A DNA stretch of 64,000 nt from Gnetum montanum (GCA_015680685.1 MNCI01001451.1:516504-580503); one strand, 5' to 3'. Counted from the first letter of the stretch, positions 25,254 to 38,166 are shown. Translations and numbers: made by a program. Notes: generated by a model from the sequence alone, not told the origin.

Positions 25254-25800
25254 CTATTCCATGTCAACGTTGTTTATGGCTTGGGTAGCTGCTTTGTCAC
25301 TGTAGATCACCAGTTCCCCACTTGTGTAGGGTAGGTGGATCTTTTGATGTATTGGTGAAGAGATAACCCTTAATTGGGCTAACCATGACCTTCCCAAGAT
25401 TAGGTTGAACCCAGGCATCTCTTCCACCACAATGAACACCACATTTATGGGGAAGTGGTCCCCTGCCACAAAGTTAATGTGGATAATTCCCTTTATCACC
25501 AAATGTGCCCCATTGAATGATTTCAGGTAAGAAGTTGCTGTGAGTTTGATTTGATTGATCAAGCCCAATTTATCCACTATGGGAAATGGAATGACATTGG
25601 TAGCAGCCCCACCATTAATGTGTACCCTTCAGATCTTGTATTGGCCAACCTAAATTGTGATGAACATGGGTGTTGAAGCCCAACCTAAATTTTTGTTGCC
25701 TGGATTTGGGTGGTAGAGGAGCTTGGATGTTTTGGAACCTTAATGACAAATGGTGCTTATTGTGTTGGCATGGGCGATGGTGCAACTGTAAGCAAAAAGG
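25254..25800 (-). pseudogene. Element B protease
   Basis: The C-terminal part (25254-25577) reads LKSFNGAHLVIKGIIHINF, then MPGFNLILGRSWLAQLR and SSPIHQKIHLPY, matching elements C and D closely. The flap and ILGR helix are visible. Upstream, the active-site segment reads VHINGGAATNV, where C has VHVDDGAATNV, so the catalytic Asp is Asn and the next Asp is Gly. The enzyme is therefore inactive even if expressed. It would process Gag-Pol. Confidence 0.75.
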
Positions 25801-26150
25801 GTGTGATGGATGTCTAATGAGGAACTTTAAGGATAAATAGGGCTTGCAATGTTGTTGTTGTTGGCGTTTCTACGTTATGAGGGGGCATGCACACCACAAA
25901 TGGTTGCTATGGTGGTTCAGGATTATTTTCAATGCTAATGACATTGATTGTGTAATTGACATTGTTAGGGTTGAGGGGGTCTTTGAAAATGCCCATCGAC
26001 TGATTCTCAGGTTGAACGGGACTACTTTTGTCTAGAACCAACTTGCCTTGATCGATCATGCATTGAATGTCATCTTTCAATGCTAAACAGTAGTTTGTAT
26101 CATGACCACATAGTTGGTGATAGTCATAGAAATGTTCTAGCCTAAGATTT
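25801..26150 (-). pseudogene. gag: Element B gag, distal part
   Basis: The minus strand reads YHQLCGHDTNYCLALKDDIQ and QSMGIFKDPLNP, the Tat gag C-terminal knuckle-like segment also present in C (YHQCNGHGIDYFFTLKQDIQ) and D. The frame is cut at 26150 by element C and resumes at 44758 with NPSLAMPNEPLVP. This proves that C landed inside B's gag. Confidence 0.8.
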
Positions 26151-26155
26151 TTAGG
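26151..26155 (+). repeat. Target-site duplication of element C, left copy
   Basis: TTAGG is repeated exactly at 44753-44757, outside the other LTR. Confidence 0.9.
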
Positions 26156-27732
26156 TGAAACACCACAAAAAAAAATTGGACCTAACACTTTCGGACAAGA
26201 ATCGAGCTAAGTCATGATGCTTCTCAGTATGACCGGAACTTGCGAACTTCACAAACAGCATCAAACAGAGTCAAATCAAGCAAGTAAAAGTTCCCTGAGA
26301 TCCATTGGAGACTACATCAATATTTGGCAACAAGAATTGAAAGTTTCAAACTCAAAACACTTAGTTTTGACTAAGTATACTTCTTACACATAGGCCTGCA
26401 CGCCTAGCGTGCAACTCAACGTGCAGCCACTTTTGGGCCCCAAAAATGAGCAAAAACATACCAAAATCAAGCGTCTAGACCCCCAGGACCTTCCCTAAGG
26501 TCCCTAGCAGCTCTCAGCCACATGAAAATCAAATTTTTGGCTCCAAATGATGGGTTTTCATTCTTGCACGCCAGCATGCACGCCCAGCGTGCAGCCCAAC
26601 GTACACCATCAAAAATGGCCCAAAATAGGCACCAAAGAGCAATATTTTCACCTGAAATTGACTCTCAGAGGTAGAGAAACTATTGGGAATCATCACAGGC
26701 ACCTAAAAATGAGGATTCAACCTTGAAATGATGTACTTCTATGACCTGTACGCTGAGCATACATACCCTGCACGCCCAGCGTGTACGCCCAACATGTACG
26801 CCCAACGTGCAGAACAACGTACACCAGTTGAAGCCTTCTAAAACCGTGTCAAATCAAGTCCAAATGAGCGAAAAATCCACAGGAAGCATTCTCATGACAC
26901 CAGAGCTCAAATCCATAGGCAACATTTTCTGTTGTAACAGTAGTGTTCATTTGTAAATTTCCATTCTTTTGTGTTGGTCAAGTCTATACGCTGGGTTCAC
27001 ACGCCCAACATGTACACACTGGCATGCAGCATGCTGTACAGTTGTAACATTCTTTGCACTCAGGAAACACAGCCACATGTCATCTGACCTAAAATTTTCT
27101 CATCCACAGTCACTCATATCCTTCCAGATCCGAATCTAACGCCCATGATCTCATAAAAACCCCAATTTTTCACTAGATCAAGGCGACAGATTTTGACAAA
27201 CGGAGACAAAAAAAATAGAAAGCTAGGACACTTAGCAAATCTAAACACTAATCCTATACGCTAGACTCCTACCCTGCATGTTGACCATATAGCCTTCACG
27301 CTGTGCCTGCAGCCCAAACCAGCATACCATCATCCCTCCACATCCGCCAGGGCTCTTCATTCGCCTTGTGTCAGATTCACAACTGCGTTTAGACCGGTGC
27401 ATTGTAATCTGTATTTGGCAATAAATTTGCTTCATTTTTGTTCAAGATTTGTTACAGTTTTCATTCATTCTTGTTTACCTTTTTTGCTTATATTCCTACA
27501 CATTTATGCTCTGGTTTACATTTATTACACTGTTTACAAATAACCCAGCGTATTGCACATTGGCATACGTTTGGGGAAATCCTTGTCTAATCCACGTGTG
27601 AACCACCCAAGGTACTCTACCTTCATTAGTTCCAGCTTGCCCTCAAGCGAAGGTAGAGTCTTCTGTGCCTTTCTGTAGATCTCATGGTGTCTATCTCATT
27701 CCAGCCGTGCACTGACGATTTTAGATAGTACA
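26156..27732 (+). mobile_element. Element C 5' LTR
   Basis: Starts TGAAACACC and ends AGTACA, 1,577 bases. It matches 43175-44752 throughout. It contains repeated hairpin words GCACGCCCAGCGTGC (for example 26578-26602 and 26768-26815). A TATA-like CATAAAAACC lies near 27153. Confidence 0.9.
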
Positions 27733-27737
27733 AAAAA

Positions 27738-27755
27738 TGGCGCTAGAAGGAGGGC
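27738..27755 (+). other. Element C primer-binding site
   Basis: TGGCGCTAGAAGGAGGGC lies five bases after the LTR end. Elements D (minus, 54013-54030, TGGCACTAGAAGGAGTGC) and B (minus, 47423-47441) have decayed forms, so the three share one tRNA primer type. I do not assign the tRNA. Confidence 0.8.
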
Positions 27756-28224
27756 CTCTCGTTGCTTAAATCTACTCTACTCCACTGTAGATCTCTTTAG
27801 ATCCGTTAGTTCATATCATAGATCCACTCCTTATGATCCTGGATCTATAGTTGGTTTTCTTAGATTTACACTCAGTCAGCATAGATCTGATTTTGGACCA
27901 TATCTACAGCAATCTTAGCGTGTATACGCTGCCTAGCCTATTTGTGTGCTGTCCAATCTGCATGCTCTCCACTATGCCTGCATGCTGAGGCTGTACACTG
28001 TGTAGACAAGCCTACACGCTGAGGGTGTACACTGTGTAGGCAAGCCTGCACGTTGAGGGTGTACGCTAATAAGTATACCCATTTCATACATGGCCAAATC
28101 TTCATCTGTGCACGCTGACACTGTCTCCCATCTACTTAGTTACACTTAAGATCTTTTCACCATTAATATTGCCAATACCAATGTTTCAACCAAGCCCACT
28201 TTAGATATCATTGGCCTCACGGCA
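27756..28224 (+). other. Element C leader
   Basis: It carries repeated CACGCTGAGGGTGTACACTG-type words between 27910 and 28080. The gag frame is open (one stop) from about 28150, so translation may start upstream of 28225. Confidence 0.5.
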
Positions 28225-31000
28225 ATGCCGATACCCATCATGCAACCCATAGGGGCCCATGGTGAGGTCAACCCCTGGGGGGGACCTCGCCGATCTCTTA
28301 GACTACAAGGGAAGAATCCATCATTTAATATCATAACACAAGAATAGTATAATTTTATATGTGTAAAGATCCAAGCCAGTTTGGCAGTAGATCAAATTGA
28401 ACTGAAGGCTAAGAAACAGTATGAACTGATTCATAAGGGAGGACATGAATTCATCCCCTCCCCATATGACATCATCCCTCTTTCAGAGCACTACTTTGAG
28501 CTCATCTCATAGCTCCTCCTAGTAAGGAGTCAATCTCTGGACTAGTCCATAGTAAATCCTCAATTAGAAGAGGAGGATGACTTTGTGGCTCAGTCTGAAC
28601 ATGAGGATTCGTACCATACTCTCAGTCCGCATACTTACGCGAACCCGTTATTTCACCCTTTCACAGTGGAGACTATGTTTCTCCATTCATTTAAAACCAC
28701 TCAAGCACATGTGCCACAATAGGAAGCATCCACTCTTATTCCCACTCTCCCCATAATCGATACTCAATTCAACATACCCATCCCCACTATTCCTCCCGTC
28801 ACCACGTTATCCCCTCTCTTAGAAGTACAACCCCAACAACACCCCCCTCAAATTAATGTAGGAGAAACTTTCCCACCCCAAGTAATCAAGATGCCATCTG
28901 TGATACCCACTACCACATCAACACACTTCATCCCATGAGTGCAGGTTCATACCACACCTTTAGCTCCTCCAGTACAACACCAGGTGCAAAACCTCCCTTT
29001 GCAACCCACAGTTGGGAAACAGCTTGCCCCTGTCACTCAACAACAACAACAAAAACAACCCATCCCTTACAGTATGCCACCCTTAGTAGCATTCACCATG
29101 AATATTCCACAAGTCCAACCTCCGACCACTCAACTTTCTTCTTTCTCGCCCATTGTACAATAATCTAACTTGCATACTACACAACATAACCAACCTCTTG
29201 CTTCACCTAGTGACCAAGACTGGGCTGAAGCAAAAAAAATGATGCAGGAACTAGCCGATGAGGTAAAACGCCTCAAAACTGCTAATAATGAAAAGCTTAA
29301 AGTGTTAGACTTCTACTAAGATGATCCTATTAGCTCTTCAGTCCTACCACTGACCTTGCCCAAAGGAGTTTCTTTGCCTCAACTAACCAAATACAATGGG
29401 GAAGGAGACCCCAACGCCCATCTGGTCACTTTTAGACTAGAATGTTTATTGCTTTAGGCATGGCCCCATGCAATCTTATGTGTTTTCGCCATGTCCCTCA
29501 TTGGGAGAGCTTTAGACTGGTACCGAGCCTTGCCTCATAACTCTGTATCCTCTTTGGAGGATCTCTTACACCAGTTCGGTACCAGGTTTAAATACAACCT
29601 GAAACCTGGAGCAACCTTGGATAGTCTGATACAGGTAAAACAAGCATCGCTTGAACCTATACAAAAATTTATTCAGAGATGGAGTGCTACGCTAAACGAA
29701 CTTCATGAACCAATCCCCGAAACATACTTACTCACCATCCTAAAGGGAGTCGTAAATGATTTCATGAAATCTAAACTGTACTATTTGAATGCACGCACTC
29801 TAAGCCAAGCTTTCATGCAAATAAAGAACATTGAAGAGACGACCCAAAATAGCCATGACCCTGCTTACTTAGCCTTTGAAAATCAACACACTAAAAAAGA
29901 TAAAGAAAAGGCTAAGGCAACAGTAGCAGAAGTAGCAAAAAATCAACAGACAAGCACAAGACAACAAGGTAAACCACCTATCACCCCTACTGGCTATACT
30001 AGACCTGCTTCTGCTGCTACGCCTGGACCGTCCACATCACAAAATGCTACACCAGGTCATGCAAGAAAATTTGAGAGGAGAGACCCCTCTCAATACACAT
30101 CATTTCCCATGAAACCTTTGTAATTATTTGACCAACTCTTGAAGGCTGGGCTAATGAAACATAAAAAATTATCCCCCACGGCAATTCAAAGACATGATCG
30201 ATTCTGTGAATTGGTCAAGAACCCAAGCTTGGCAACATCAGATGAGCCCCCAGTTCCAAGAGGCTTTAGAATAGATCGATTTTTTGAGTACCACCAATGT
30301 AATGGGCATGGCATTGACTATTTTTTCACCTTGAAACAAGACATTCAAAGAATGATTGATGTAGGTGAGATCACTTTTGATGAGGCCAACTCGGTCAAAT
30401 CACAAAACCAGTCCATGGGCATATATAAAGATCCCCTAAACACTAAAGAAGCGCCATACACAATTAACACCATCTACACAGATAATAACTATGAAACACC
30501 AAAGAACCCCTTCATAGTTCATGTTCCCCCTACTGCACTAGCATTGCCTCAACCTTCATATCCCCCATACGATCCTCCTACCCCGCAAAAACCATTGGTC
30601 ATCCGAGTACCTCCCGTGGTGGCAACAGTACAGGTATCACCCCAAACCAAACCATTTGTTGTTCGTGTGCCCTCTACTGATACAACCGCTAGTATGACAC
30701 CATCAAACCAGCCCACTCCCTTCGTGGTTCGGGTGCCATCAGTAGTTGCTACGACAGAGGTACCAACTACAAATTTCCCAACCCCGTTTGTGGTCAAGGT
30801 GCCTAGGCAGTCTGATGTCCAAGCTCATATGCCTCAAACACAACCCTGTCCTATCCCATTCGTCATTTGAGTCCTGAAACAACCCCATATTCTGACCCCA
30901 AATATTCCCACACAACCCACACGAGAACGCCTAGCAGATAAGCTCACCAGGGAACGTTTGGAGAAGGAACGTTTGGCAAAAGAATGTCAACGCCTTGCAC
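28225..31000 (+). pseudogene. gag: Element C gag
   Basis: One frame (first base of codon = 1 mod 3) runs from about 28150 through 32223 with stops but no frameshift. N-terminal IITQE*YNFICVKIQASLAV aligns with B and D gag. A Pro/Gln/Thr-rich stretch (28700-29150) precedes the capsid domain (29361-30000: LPQLTKYNGEGDPNAHLVTF, RALDWYRALP, KQASLEPIQKFIQRW). A Lys-rich link and knuckle-like YHQCNGHGIDYFFTLKQDIQ follow at 30289. Then come five repeats of a P-F-V-V-R-V-P type motif (30500-30870). Stops at 28345, 28720, 28936, 29455 and 30868 are each one C-to-T change from CAG or CGA. An ATG at 28225 is the best start seen. Confidence 0.85.
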
Positions 31001-32223
31001 TGGGGCCCCCGAAACCAACTCCATTAAGCGCAATACCTATGGCTCCTTCTAACAATGAGCCAAGCATGAGTTATAAAGACAAAAAATCAAGAATGCAACA
31101 CATATCAAACCCAATAGTAATGAAAAATAACACGAAGGTTACCCCACGTGAGATACAACTGTTAGGTCCAATGGATCAAGTGGCCATGGACAAGATTATA
31201 CCCAATGGTAAGGACCTAGCTAATGCTCTAACATAGGTTACGCAAGCCCTTAAACAAAAGAATACATCATTAAGCTTGTACGACCTCATATTGGCTTTTC
31301 CAGTTCATCGCGAAGCCTTAGTACAAATGTTAACATCGATCCCAGTTAGCGAAAACCTACCCGCAAATGAACCCTGTATACACTCGGTAATGTCTACACG
31401 ACAAGGATCCAAACCTAAATCATTAGGATTTCACCCTGAAAACCTTAAGATCGATGAGAAAATCAAAACCCACAAACCCATGTTTATAACCATACGAGTT
31501 AATCAATTCAAAATACATCGAGTACATGTAGATGATGGAGCAGCCACAAACGTAGTGCCTTATCCCGTCATTGAATATTTAGGGCTTATGAAATTAATTA
31601 AACTAACATCTACAACATGCCTGAAGTCATTTAATGGGTCACAAGTAGTGATTAAAGGTACATTGACCTTGGATTTCACAGCAGGGGATCGATTCCCCAC
31701 TTCTATAGACTTCATAGTTATTGATGAGATGCCCAGTTTTAACCTAATCCTGGGACGACCCTGGTTAGCCTAGCTAAAAGCAATGTCTTCCCCCATCCAT
31801 CAAGTGATTCACTTACCCTATGAAGGGGGTGAAATCATTATCCATGGGGATACTGCTACATCCACCATCTCATCTCACACGGAAGCAAATCAAGGCTCCG
31901 AAGTTAAATTTGAGGAGCCTGAACAAGAGGACACCCCACATGAGCATAAACTTGACAAAACTTCCAAAAAACCCATACCGAAGGAAACAAACGAAACCCA
32001 AAGTGACCAACACATAAATCGTGGTCTCTCAAAAATCAAGGAAACACCACCTAACCCAGAAACATCCAAGGTTACTGACTCAGAGCTTACTCCGCCAAAC
32101 GTCTCCTGGGTAGAGCTACCATTCAACGTAAATAGCGAAGGAGATCCTGAGTATTGGATCGTACCTATTAAACCCACACCTAACATAAAAATGGGGAAAA
32201 TCAACAAGTTATTAAACAACTAA
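31001..32223 (+). pseudogene. Element C protease
   Basis: It continues in the gag frame. The active site VHVDDGAATNVVP (about 31523-31560) keeps the catalytic Asp. Then come CLKSFNGSQVVIKGTLTLDF, MPSFNLILGRPWLA and, after a single TAG, SSPIHQVIHLPYEGGE. A Glu/Pro/Thr-rich tail ends at 32223 with KINKLLNN. Stops at 31234 and 31771 are CAG-to-TAG type. Fusion to gag in one frame is usual for Tat elements. The frame does not continue into RT; the space between holds gene X. Confidence 0.85.
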
Positions 32224-32224
32224 C

Positions 32225-32510
32225 AAACTACTTCAGTCTGCAAAGATGTTAAACTACGATCGTCCAAAATGATCCTAAACTACACATGTTCAGAATGACA
32301 TTAAACTATCACATGTCCGCAATGACATAAAACTAGCCAGGGTCAGAAATGACTAGTTTACATCAAAACCCATCTTATTAGTTGATATCCCTCTAGTTTA
32401 TTGGTGGCTCGAAATGGCCTTAAACTAGAACGGTCACGTCGCAATCCATCATGACTTTAAACTGACACGCACGTACGCATGGCACGAAATGGCCTTAAAC
32501 TAGAGCAAGT
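32225..32510 (+). repeat. Spacer array after protease (element C)
   Basis: Irregular units of about 35-45 bases carry ATGACATTAAACTA or AAATGGCCTTAAACTAG. This is the counterpart of the 28-base array in B, in the same element orientation. It ends just 3' of the last X exon. Confidence 0.7.
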
Positions 32511-32725
32511 TTAGTTTTGTTTGTCTCAAAATTTTAAATTCCCAATTTACATTCTAAGATTACATCTTTGCAATACAAGTTATGCTTTCCTTTACATTTG
32601 CTATGGCACAGTTATCATTTAGGTTACATTTGCACTTTATTTCATGTTTACACTTAAATAATAAATAAGCAAAAAAACTTTTACTCCATGTCCCTGTATT
32701 ATTTCTTTTCAACATTCAGAAAAAA

Positions 32726-32753
32726 CAAAAAAAAAAAAAAAAAAAAAAAAAAA
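32726..32753 (+). repeat. Poly(A) run
   Basis: An almost pure A run lies 3' of gene X (T run on the X strand). It makes a spurious Phe-rich minus-strand frame. Confidence 0.7.
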
Positions 32754-32912
32754 CAAAACTGGAATATGAAAACAACAAAAAATATATAAATATGTAAATA
32801 GACGATTACAAGAGTTAACCAAGTTTATGCATCTGTTTATACACAACTCAAAACAAAAAATTCTATTTACAATCCACAGAAACATAACTAATGACAACGC
32901 CAAATTTAAAAA

Positions 32913-35900
32913 CTAAACATCAGGATCGGGAGGGGCTCTCCCCTCAAACTCCCTCGCATCATGAGTTTCCCCTCCACTGGGGCCACCTTCATGGCCACCG
33001 TCACCGCTATGACTCTATAAAAAAGTAAAAGAAAATAATTAACTAAAAAAAAAGGGGGATAATATTTTTTGCTAAAAATGAATAAAAAGTTATAAGTTTA
33101 AATGACTTACCAAAGAGGATCCTCTTAGACCAAACTCCAGCCGACGAAGGATTTCTTCTTCAGGGACACTTGCCCAGTCGATTCCATCAAGGCCTAGATC
33201 AATGTTGGCTAAGGCCTTCCCTTTGTCCACAGTAGACCAAGTAGGACGTTTAAGAGGAAAATCGCCTACAGAAATCACCCTAGAAGCTATAGTGATTACT
33301 CTCTTGGGAGATTCCATCTCTACCATAGTGTACCTAGTAAAGGCATCAAACGAAGACCGTAGGCCTAAACCCTCTACAAACATCTCCAATTGACGCTTTT
33401 CTATGGATATCTCCTTTAATGATTTTTTATAATGGTACTTATGATTCTTTTCATCTTGGCCCCATTTCCACACCTTAGAAGCAAAAGCTTTCCAATTTTG
33501 ACACTTGAGATTCAGCAAATCAATTTGTGCCTTTCGCTCTGCTAGCTCTCGAGTCATAGTTACTTGGTAGTTCAATAGATTCCAATATTTGGTATAAGTA
33601 ACTTTGGAGGTTTGCCAAGAACAATCACCTGTCAACCTAGCAAAGGCAAACTCATAGCATGACTTAAAGTCATCTCGTTCTGCTGATAGTTTGGCAATCT
33701 CTTTTTCCTTTACCTGAATTCGCAACCATAGCTTTTCGATGGAACGCCTACAAGTCCAAAGAGACTTGGCATTTTGCACAACACATTCTCCCACCTCATC
33801 ATAAATTTGTCTTGGCACTTGCTCAATTTCTAATGGCAATTTAGGTAGAATGTTAATACCAGTGGCCTCGGATGGATCCCACTTCAGTTTAGCACCTATC
33901 AATATAAGGAGAATATACATTAGACATCGGACAACAGAAACAAATGCAAAAACAGAAAGACTCAAAACGCTTAAAAAATATGTACCTATTTCAGGATGAG
34001 CTTGTTGGATGCGATCAACTACCTCATTGACAATACCAAGGACAAAATCCATTTTACTTGGCATTTCAATCCAAGTAAATGATTCATTTATAGGAGATGA
34101 GCCAACTTCGGTGGTTGTTTCCATTGGAGTCTTCATCGTAGGTATTTCTGAACGAACATTAGGAGTTGTCTTGGTTTCAACATCTGCATCTTATAGTGAC
34201 AAAAACATAAAGTCAAAACTCTAAATAATGGAAATGAAATAATTCAAAACTCAAATAAACATAATAAGGAGAACATATCGAAATCCCTTTCTTCTTCCAG
34301 ATTCGGAGGGTTGCCAAGGTTTAACCTTCCTACGAAGAAATCATCAAACATCTCGTCAGCTTGACCCTGATCACCAGTGTAATCTTTTTCTATGGTGGCT
34401 TCCACTCTTTCTCTTAGAGGGATGGGGACTTCCATCTTGTCATTGCCCGCTTCATCCTCCTCATCTAAGTTGGTTGGGACCTCTTCCTCCTCAACGATCG
34501 ATGCTAACCCCTCTCTTCTTACTTTAGGAGTTGGCTCTGATGACATTCATAAGTTCAACATTAGTTTCGCATAAATGACCAAAAAAATAGAATAAATAAT
34601 AATAATAATAATGATAATAAAATAAGGATAAATGAATGAATTAGGCTTACTTACCACGTGCAGATATTTTAAACTGTATATGTTTCACCTTTGGTTCATC
34701 TACAGCTGGAGCAACCTCTCTAGAGCGCTTAAGTCTTTGGACTTTGGATTTTTCCTTCCCAATTGTCTCCTTGATTACTCAATTAGCTCTCCTAGTAGTA
34801 TAGGGCACACCACCTAGCTCCAACCCTACGCTGTCACGCGTGTGAATTGAATGACAAGATGATCCCCCCATTGTAACAGAAACCGATTCATCAATCCCTT
34901 CGGGAGCATCTTGAGATTTAGTCACCTTAAATAAGTGGCGAATCCATGGGCAAGATATTTGGCCACGATCCCTTAACACGTACTCGTTACCCACACAAAC
35001 TACTAGAAATTCAGCTAGTCGGTGCAGGTAACCAGCGAAGAATGCAAAGGTAAAATGGGACTGCACCTCAACGTTCGAATGCAATCTCACTATCGCTCCA
35101 TGCAAACCTGAGAGTAAAAAATGAGCCCAATTATAACGCACCCTAGTCTCCAGAATCATGCACATGATACACACAGATTCTACCCCAAAAGTATTTACTT
35201 GGGATAGGGATTTGGGAAACACTCACACTCTGAACAGCAGATACAGCTCATTTACTTCGGTTACTTTTGATCTTCCCTGCATAGGGAATTCCTTAGCACC
35301 CTTAAGTACACCCAACCAGTCCTCCAGCTCACGAACAACATGGAACTCTTTTTGTGCTCTATCCAAAGTCACTCTAGCCCCATCTGCCGGTACACTAAAG
35401 AGGTTTGAAAAGAACTCCGTTGATAGATGGAAAGATACTTTAATTTCCTTGACACGAGTGCTATATTAAGTAACAGCTTCGTTGAAAGAATCAACGATCG
35501 CAATCATCTCGATCACAGATACGTTAGGACTTAGAGAAGTAAACAACTCCATGAGGCTTGCATCACTCAAGCAACTGATAACATGCGGTGGTGCCTTGTC
35601 ATGCAACCATCGTTGTGCATTGTCGATCTCCCCGAATTTCATGGCCAAAGTGCCCTAAGTCTAGCCAGTTTCTATGGTGACTTCACTAGGGGTGATATCC
35701 ATTGTACGCACAAGAGTAAAACCATGGAATCAATACAACCAATGAGGTAGCAGAACAAACAAACGTAAGGTGCCAAAAATACTATTACTTACCATTAGAC
35801 AATAGATTAAGACCATTAGAAGTCAAATCAGCATCGCATGGGAAAACTGGCCCATTACGGGACCAATCACCATGTAGCCACCCCCAAGCCTCACATTGTG

Positions 35901-37155
35901 CAAAAGCCTTGGAGTATCGTTTGTGAAAATGGACAACTTCATCCTTGGTCTGGGCTAACATGGCATCATAGAGAGTGGGACCCTCCATGAAAGCCTCTAA
36001 GGCGGTATGAGCCAATGCGAGTCCATCATCACTTATGCATACTCCTTCTTTATCAAATCGAGGCCTACAAAGAAATGACAATCAAAACATGAAAAACCAC
36101 TAAGCATTAAAGCAGAAATGATAAATTAAGCAACCTTACCTTTCTACCCTGTACACCATTCCTAGGAGGATTTTGGAACAAAGTGTGCGCACAAGAGGCT
36201 AGGAATAAGGTGCTATTGACATTGTGAGGTCTACATGATAATAGGTCCCATACATGTGTCAATGCACGGGTGGATCTAGGCCCTCCAGAGGGATCATCCC
36301 CAACTATGGATAATCCCTCATCGACATCGACCACGAAGGCCACTATGCCATTTGAGGATCTCGGTAACATAGTCTCAAGGATGCTCCGTGCTAATTGTTC
36401 ACTTAGGTGAGACCATATTACCACACTGAACCTTTGTAAGATGAAGGCAAGAAATTTGCTGACACCTATTCTGAACCATACCCCATTTCGATCGATAGTC
36501 ATATCAGGTACTGGTTCATCAGAATCAATAGGCCCGAACCACGCCAGAACTCCAACAAGTTCCACCACTAGGAGAAAAGGTTTATGACATCTACACGCAT
36601 TCAAACACCAGGGTAAATAAGCTACACAAAACAATATAGGTTTTACGCTAGGGCTAGCAGTTGAAAACATTTTCAGGGTTCACACTCGACGTACAGACCC
36701 TGCACGCTCGATGTGCAAACCCTGCACGCTGGGAACGTGAGTGTGTAGACCTTGCACGCTGGGAACGTGAGCGTGCAGACCCTGCACACTAGGAATTTTA
36801 GCCCCCCTCCTACAGGATGAGCATGTCGCTAGATTTCCAAACACAAAACTTGCTGTATGCAAAGAGACAAAGGTTGACACTGGCCTGAACACTAACATCT
36901 ACGCTAAAGAAATAGGCCAGGCCTCTCAAAAATTCTATGCGCTGAAATGAGAAAAGGAAACTGAACACAAATCGATAAAAACAGTAAACAAAAATACAAA
37001 TTTTGATAGGGAACTAGGGTCTACCGGCGCACTGATCCAGACCATGATGTGATCATAGGCTTGGGCAGGCATTGAAGAATCACCTCACTCTCCTCAGCAA
37101 AGGTCAAATCTGGCTCCTTCCTTCCCTAGTCTCTCATCCGCTTCCCCTTGCCCAT
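32913..37155 (-). pseudogene. Gene X, element C copy: eight-exon gene antisense to gag-pol (nearly open)
   Basis: Minus-strand exons: 37155-37025, about 36616-36140, 36064-35793, 35685-34655, 34536-about 34275, 34189-33986, 33895-33111 and 33014-32913. Donors such as GTAAGG, GTAAGT, GTAAGT, GTACAT and GTAAGT and acceptors TTTGTAG, CATCAG, GATAG and TTATAG frame them. The last three exons join in phase. About 1,090 codons. Features in order: basic start MGKGKRMRD; FGEIDNAQRWL..ASLMELF; VKVSF-like strand then FSVPADG; HFTFAFFAGYLHRLAEFLVV; acidic linker SIVEEEEVPTNLDEEDE; charged helical half (KEKEIAKLSAERDDF, KYWNLLNYQ); WASVPEEEILRRL; Gly/Pro tail to PPDPDV. I count six in-frame stops, and see no frameshift in exons 3-8. 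Family not recognised; a distant link to the plant mobile domain is only a guess. Confidence 0.8.
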
Positions 37156-37600
37156 CCCGTCGTGCTACGTTCAAGACCTTCATGCTGGGGTTTCTAGGAG
37201 CCTTCATGCTGGGGTTTGCAGAGCGTTCACGCTAAGGGTTGCTAGGTGGGGGGTGGGGGGGGGGGGANGATTTTAGCTCTCTGCACGCTGAATCCTACAT
37301 GCCACCTTCACGCTGAGATTTCAGCTTTCTACACATTAAGGGTTTCTCCAGGGCCTGCATGCTAAACTCTTTCATTTGACTCATCGTGCTTCGATCTATT
37401 CCATCCTTGCTGCCTCCTTTGCACCATATCTGCACCTTTCCCTGCCCGTACCATCTGATCTTCACCTCCTCGTCACGCTGAGCATAGATTCACGCTGAGC
37501 TTAGGTTCACACTGTGCTTAATTTTATGCTGAGTGTAGATTCATGCTAAGCTCTAGTTCACGTTGGGATTTAACCTAGGTTCACATTGTTCTCTTTGTCT
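36680..37600. repeat. CACGCTG-type words in intron 1 and upstream of gene X (element C)
   Basis: A 36-base direct repeat around CCTGCACGCTGGGAACGTGA occurs at 36717-36790, and many TTCACGCTGAG words lie at 37190-37580. They parallel the TACGCTATGC words in intron 1 and upstream of the B copy. A single N lies at 37267, in a G run. Confidence 0.6.
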
Positions 37601-37659
37601 CTAGCTCAACTTTGAGGTTTACACTTGCTACCGTTTGTTTTAAGTTAATTTTATACATC

Positions 37660-38045
37660 TCCACATTGCTCACGCCGCCTCACCCTCTAGGAAATCAGCA
37701 TTTTGGGTATTTTACTCCAAATAAAATAATAGTAAACATAATGATTAACTAACATACAAATACATATAAACACAACCAGAAGTAAAGAAAAGAGTGTATA
37801 ACTATGTACTAGGCTAAACATTATCCACATAAAATCTCGGTGACTCCTGTTGTCCAAACTAAACACCTTGGTGCATACTCTTCATCTTGTAGTCTCACAT
37901 CCAACAAGGATTACAAATTGTACAATCAACTAGAAATCATAAACGAATAGGTGCAGCCTAGTAAGGCCCAAAATTACCGCGAATGACCTGGTAAGGTCCT
38001 AAACTACCACGATTGGCCAGGTACGGCCTTAAACTACAGTGCGGC
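37660..38045 (+). repeat. Non-coding region and spacer array between gene X and RT (element C)
   Basis: Three to four units with core TGACCTGGTAAGGTCCTAAACTA or GGCCTTAAACTA lie at 37945-38045. This is the counterpart of 18790-19140 in B. The preceding 280 bases show nothing else. Confidence 0.6.
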
Positions 38046-38166
38046 TAGGTGAGATGATAAACCAACTTTAGCATACTTTGAACATATTTAATATTTGAAT
38101 TGGTGTCATAAAATAATAAGCAAACCCCCCATTTTTTTGTTAATGTTGCTCCCTGTGGCTTGGCAG

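Noticed and set aside
30549-30797. Minus-strand Val/Gly/Thr-rich frame
   Set aside because: Shadow of the PFVVRVP-type repeats of element C gag on the other strand.
36680-36898. Minus-strand frame with three VPSVQGLH repeats
   Set aside because: Encoded by the 36-base CACGCTGGGAACGTGA repeat in intron 1 of gene X; no equivalent protein in the B copy.
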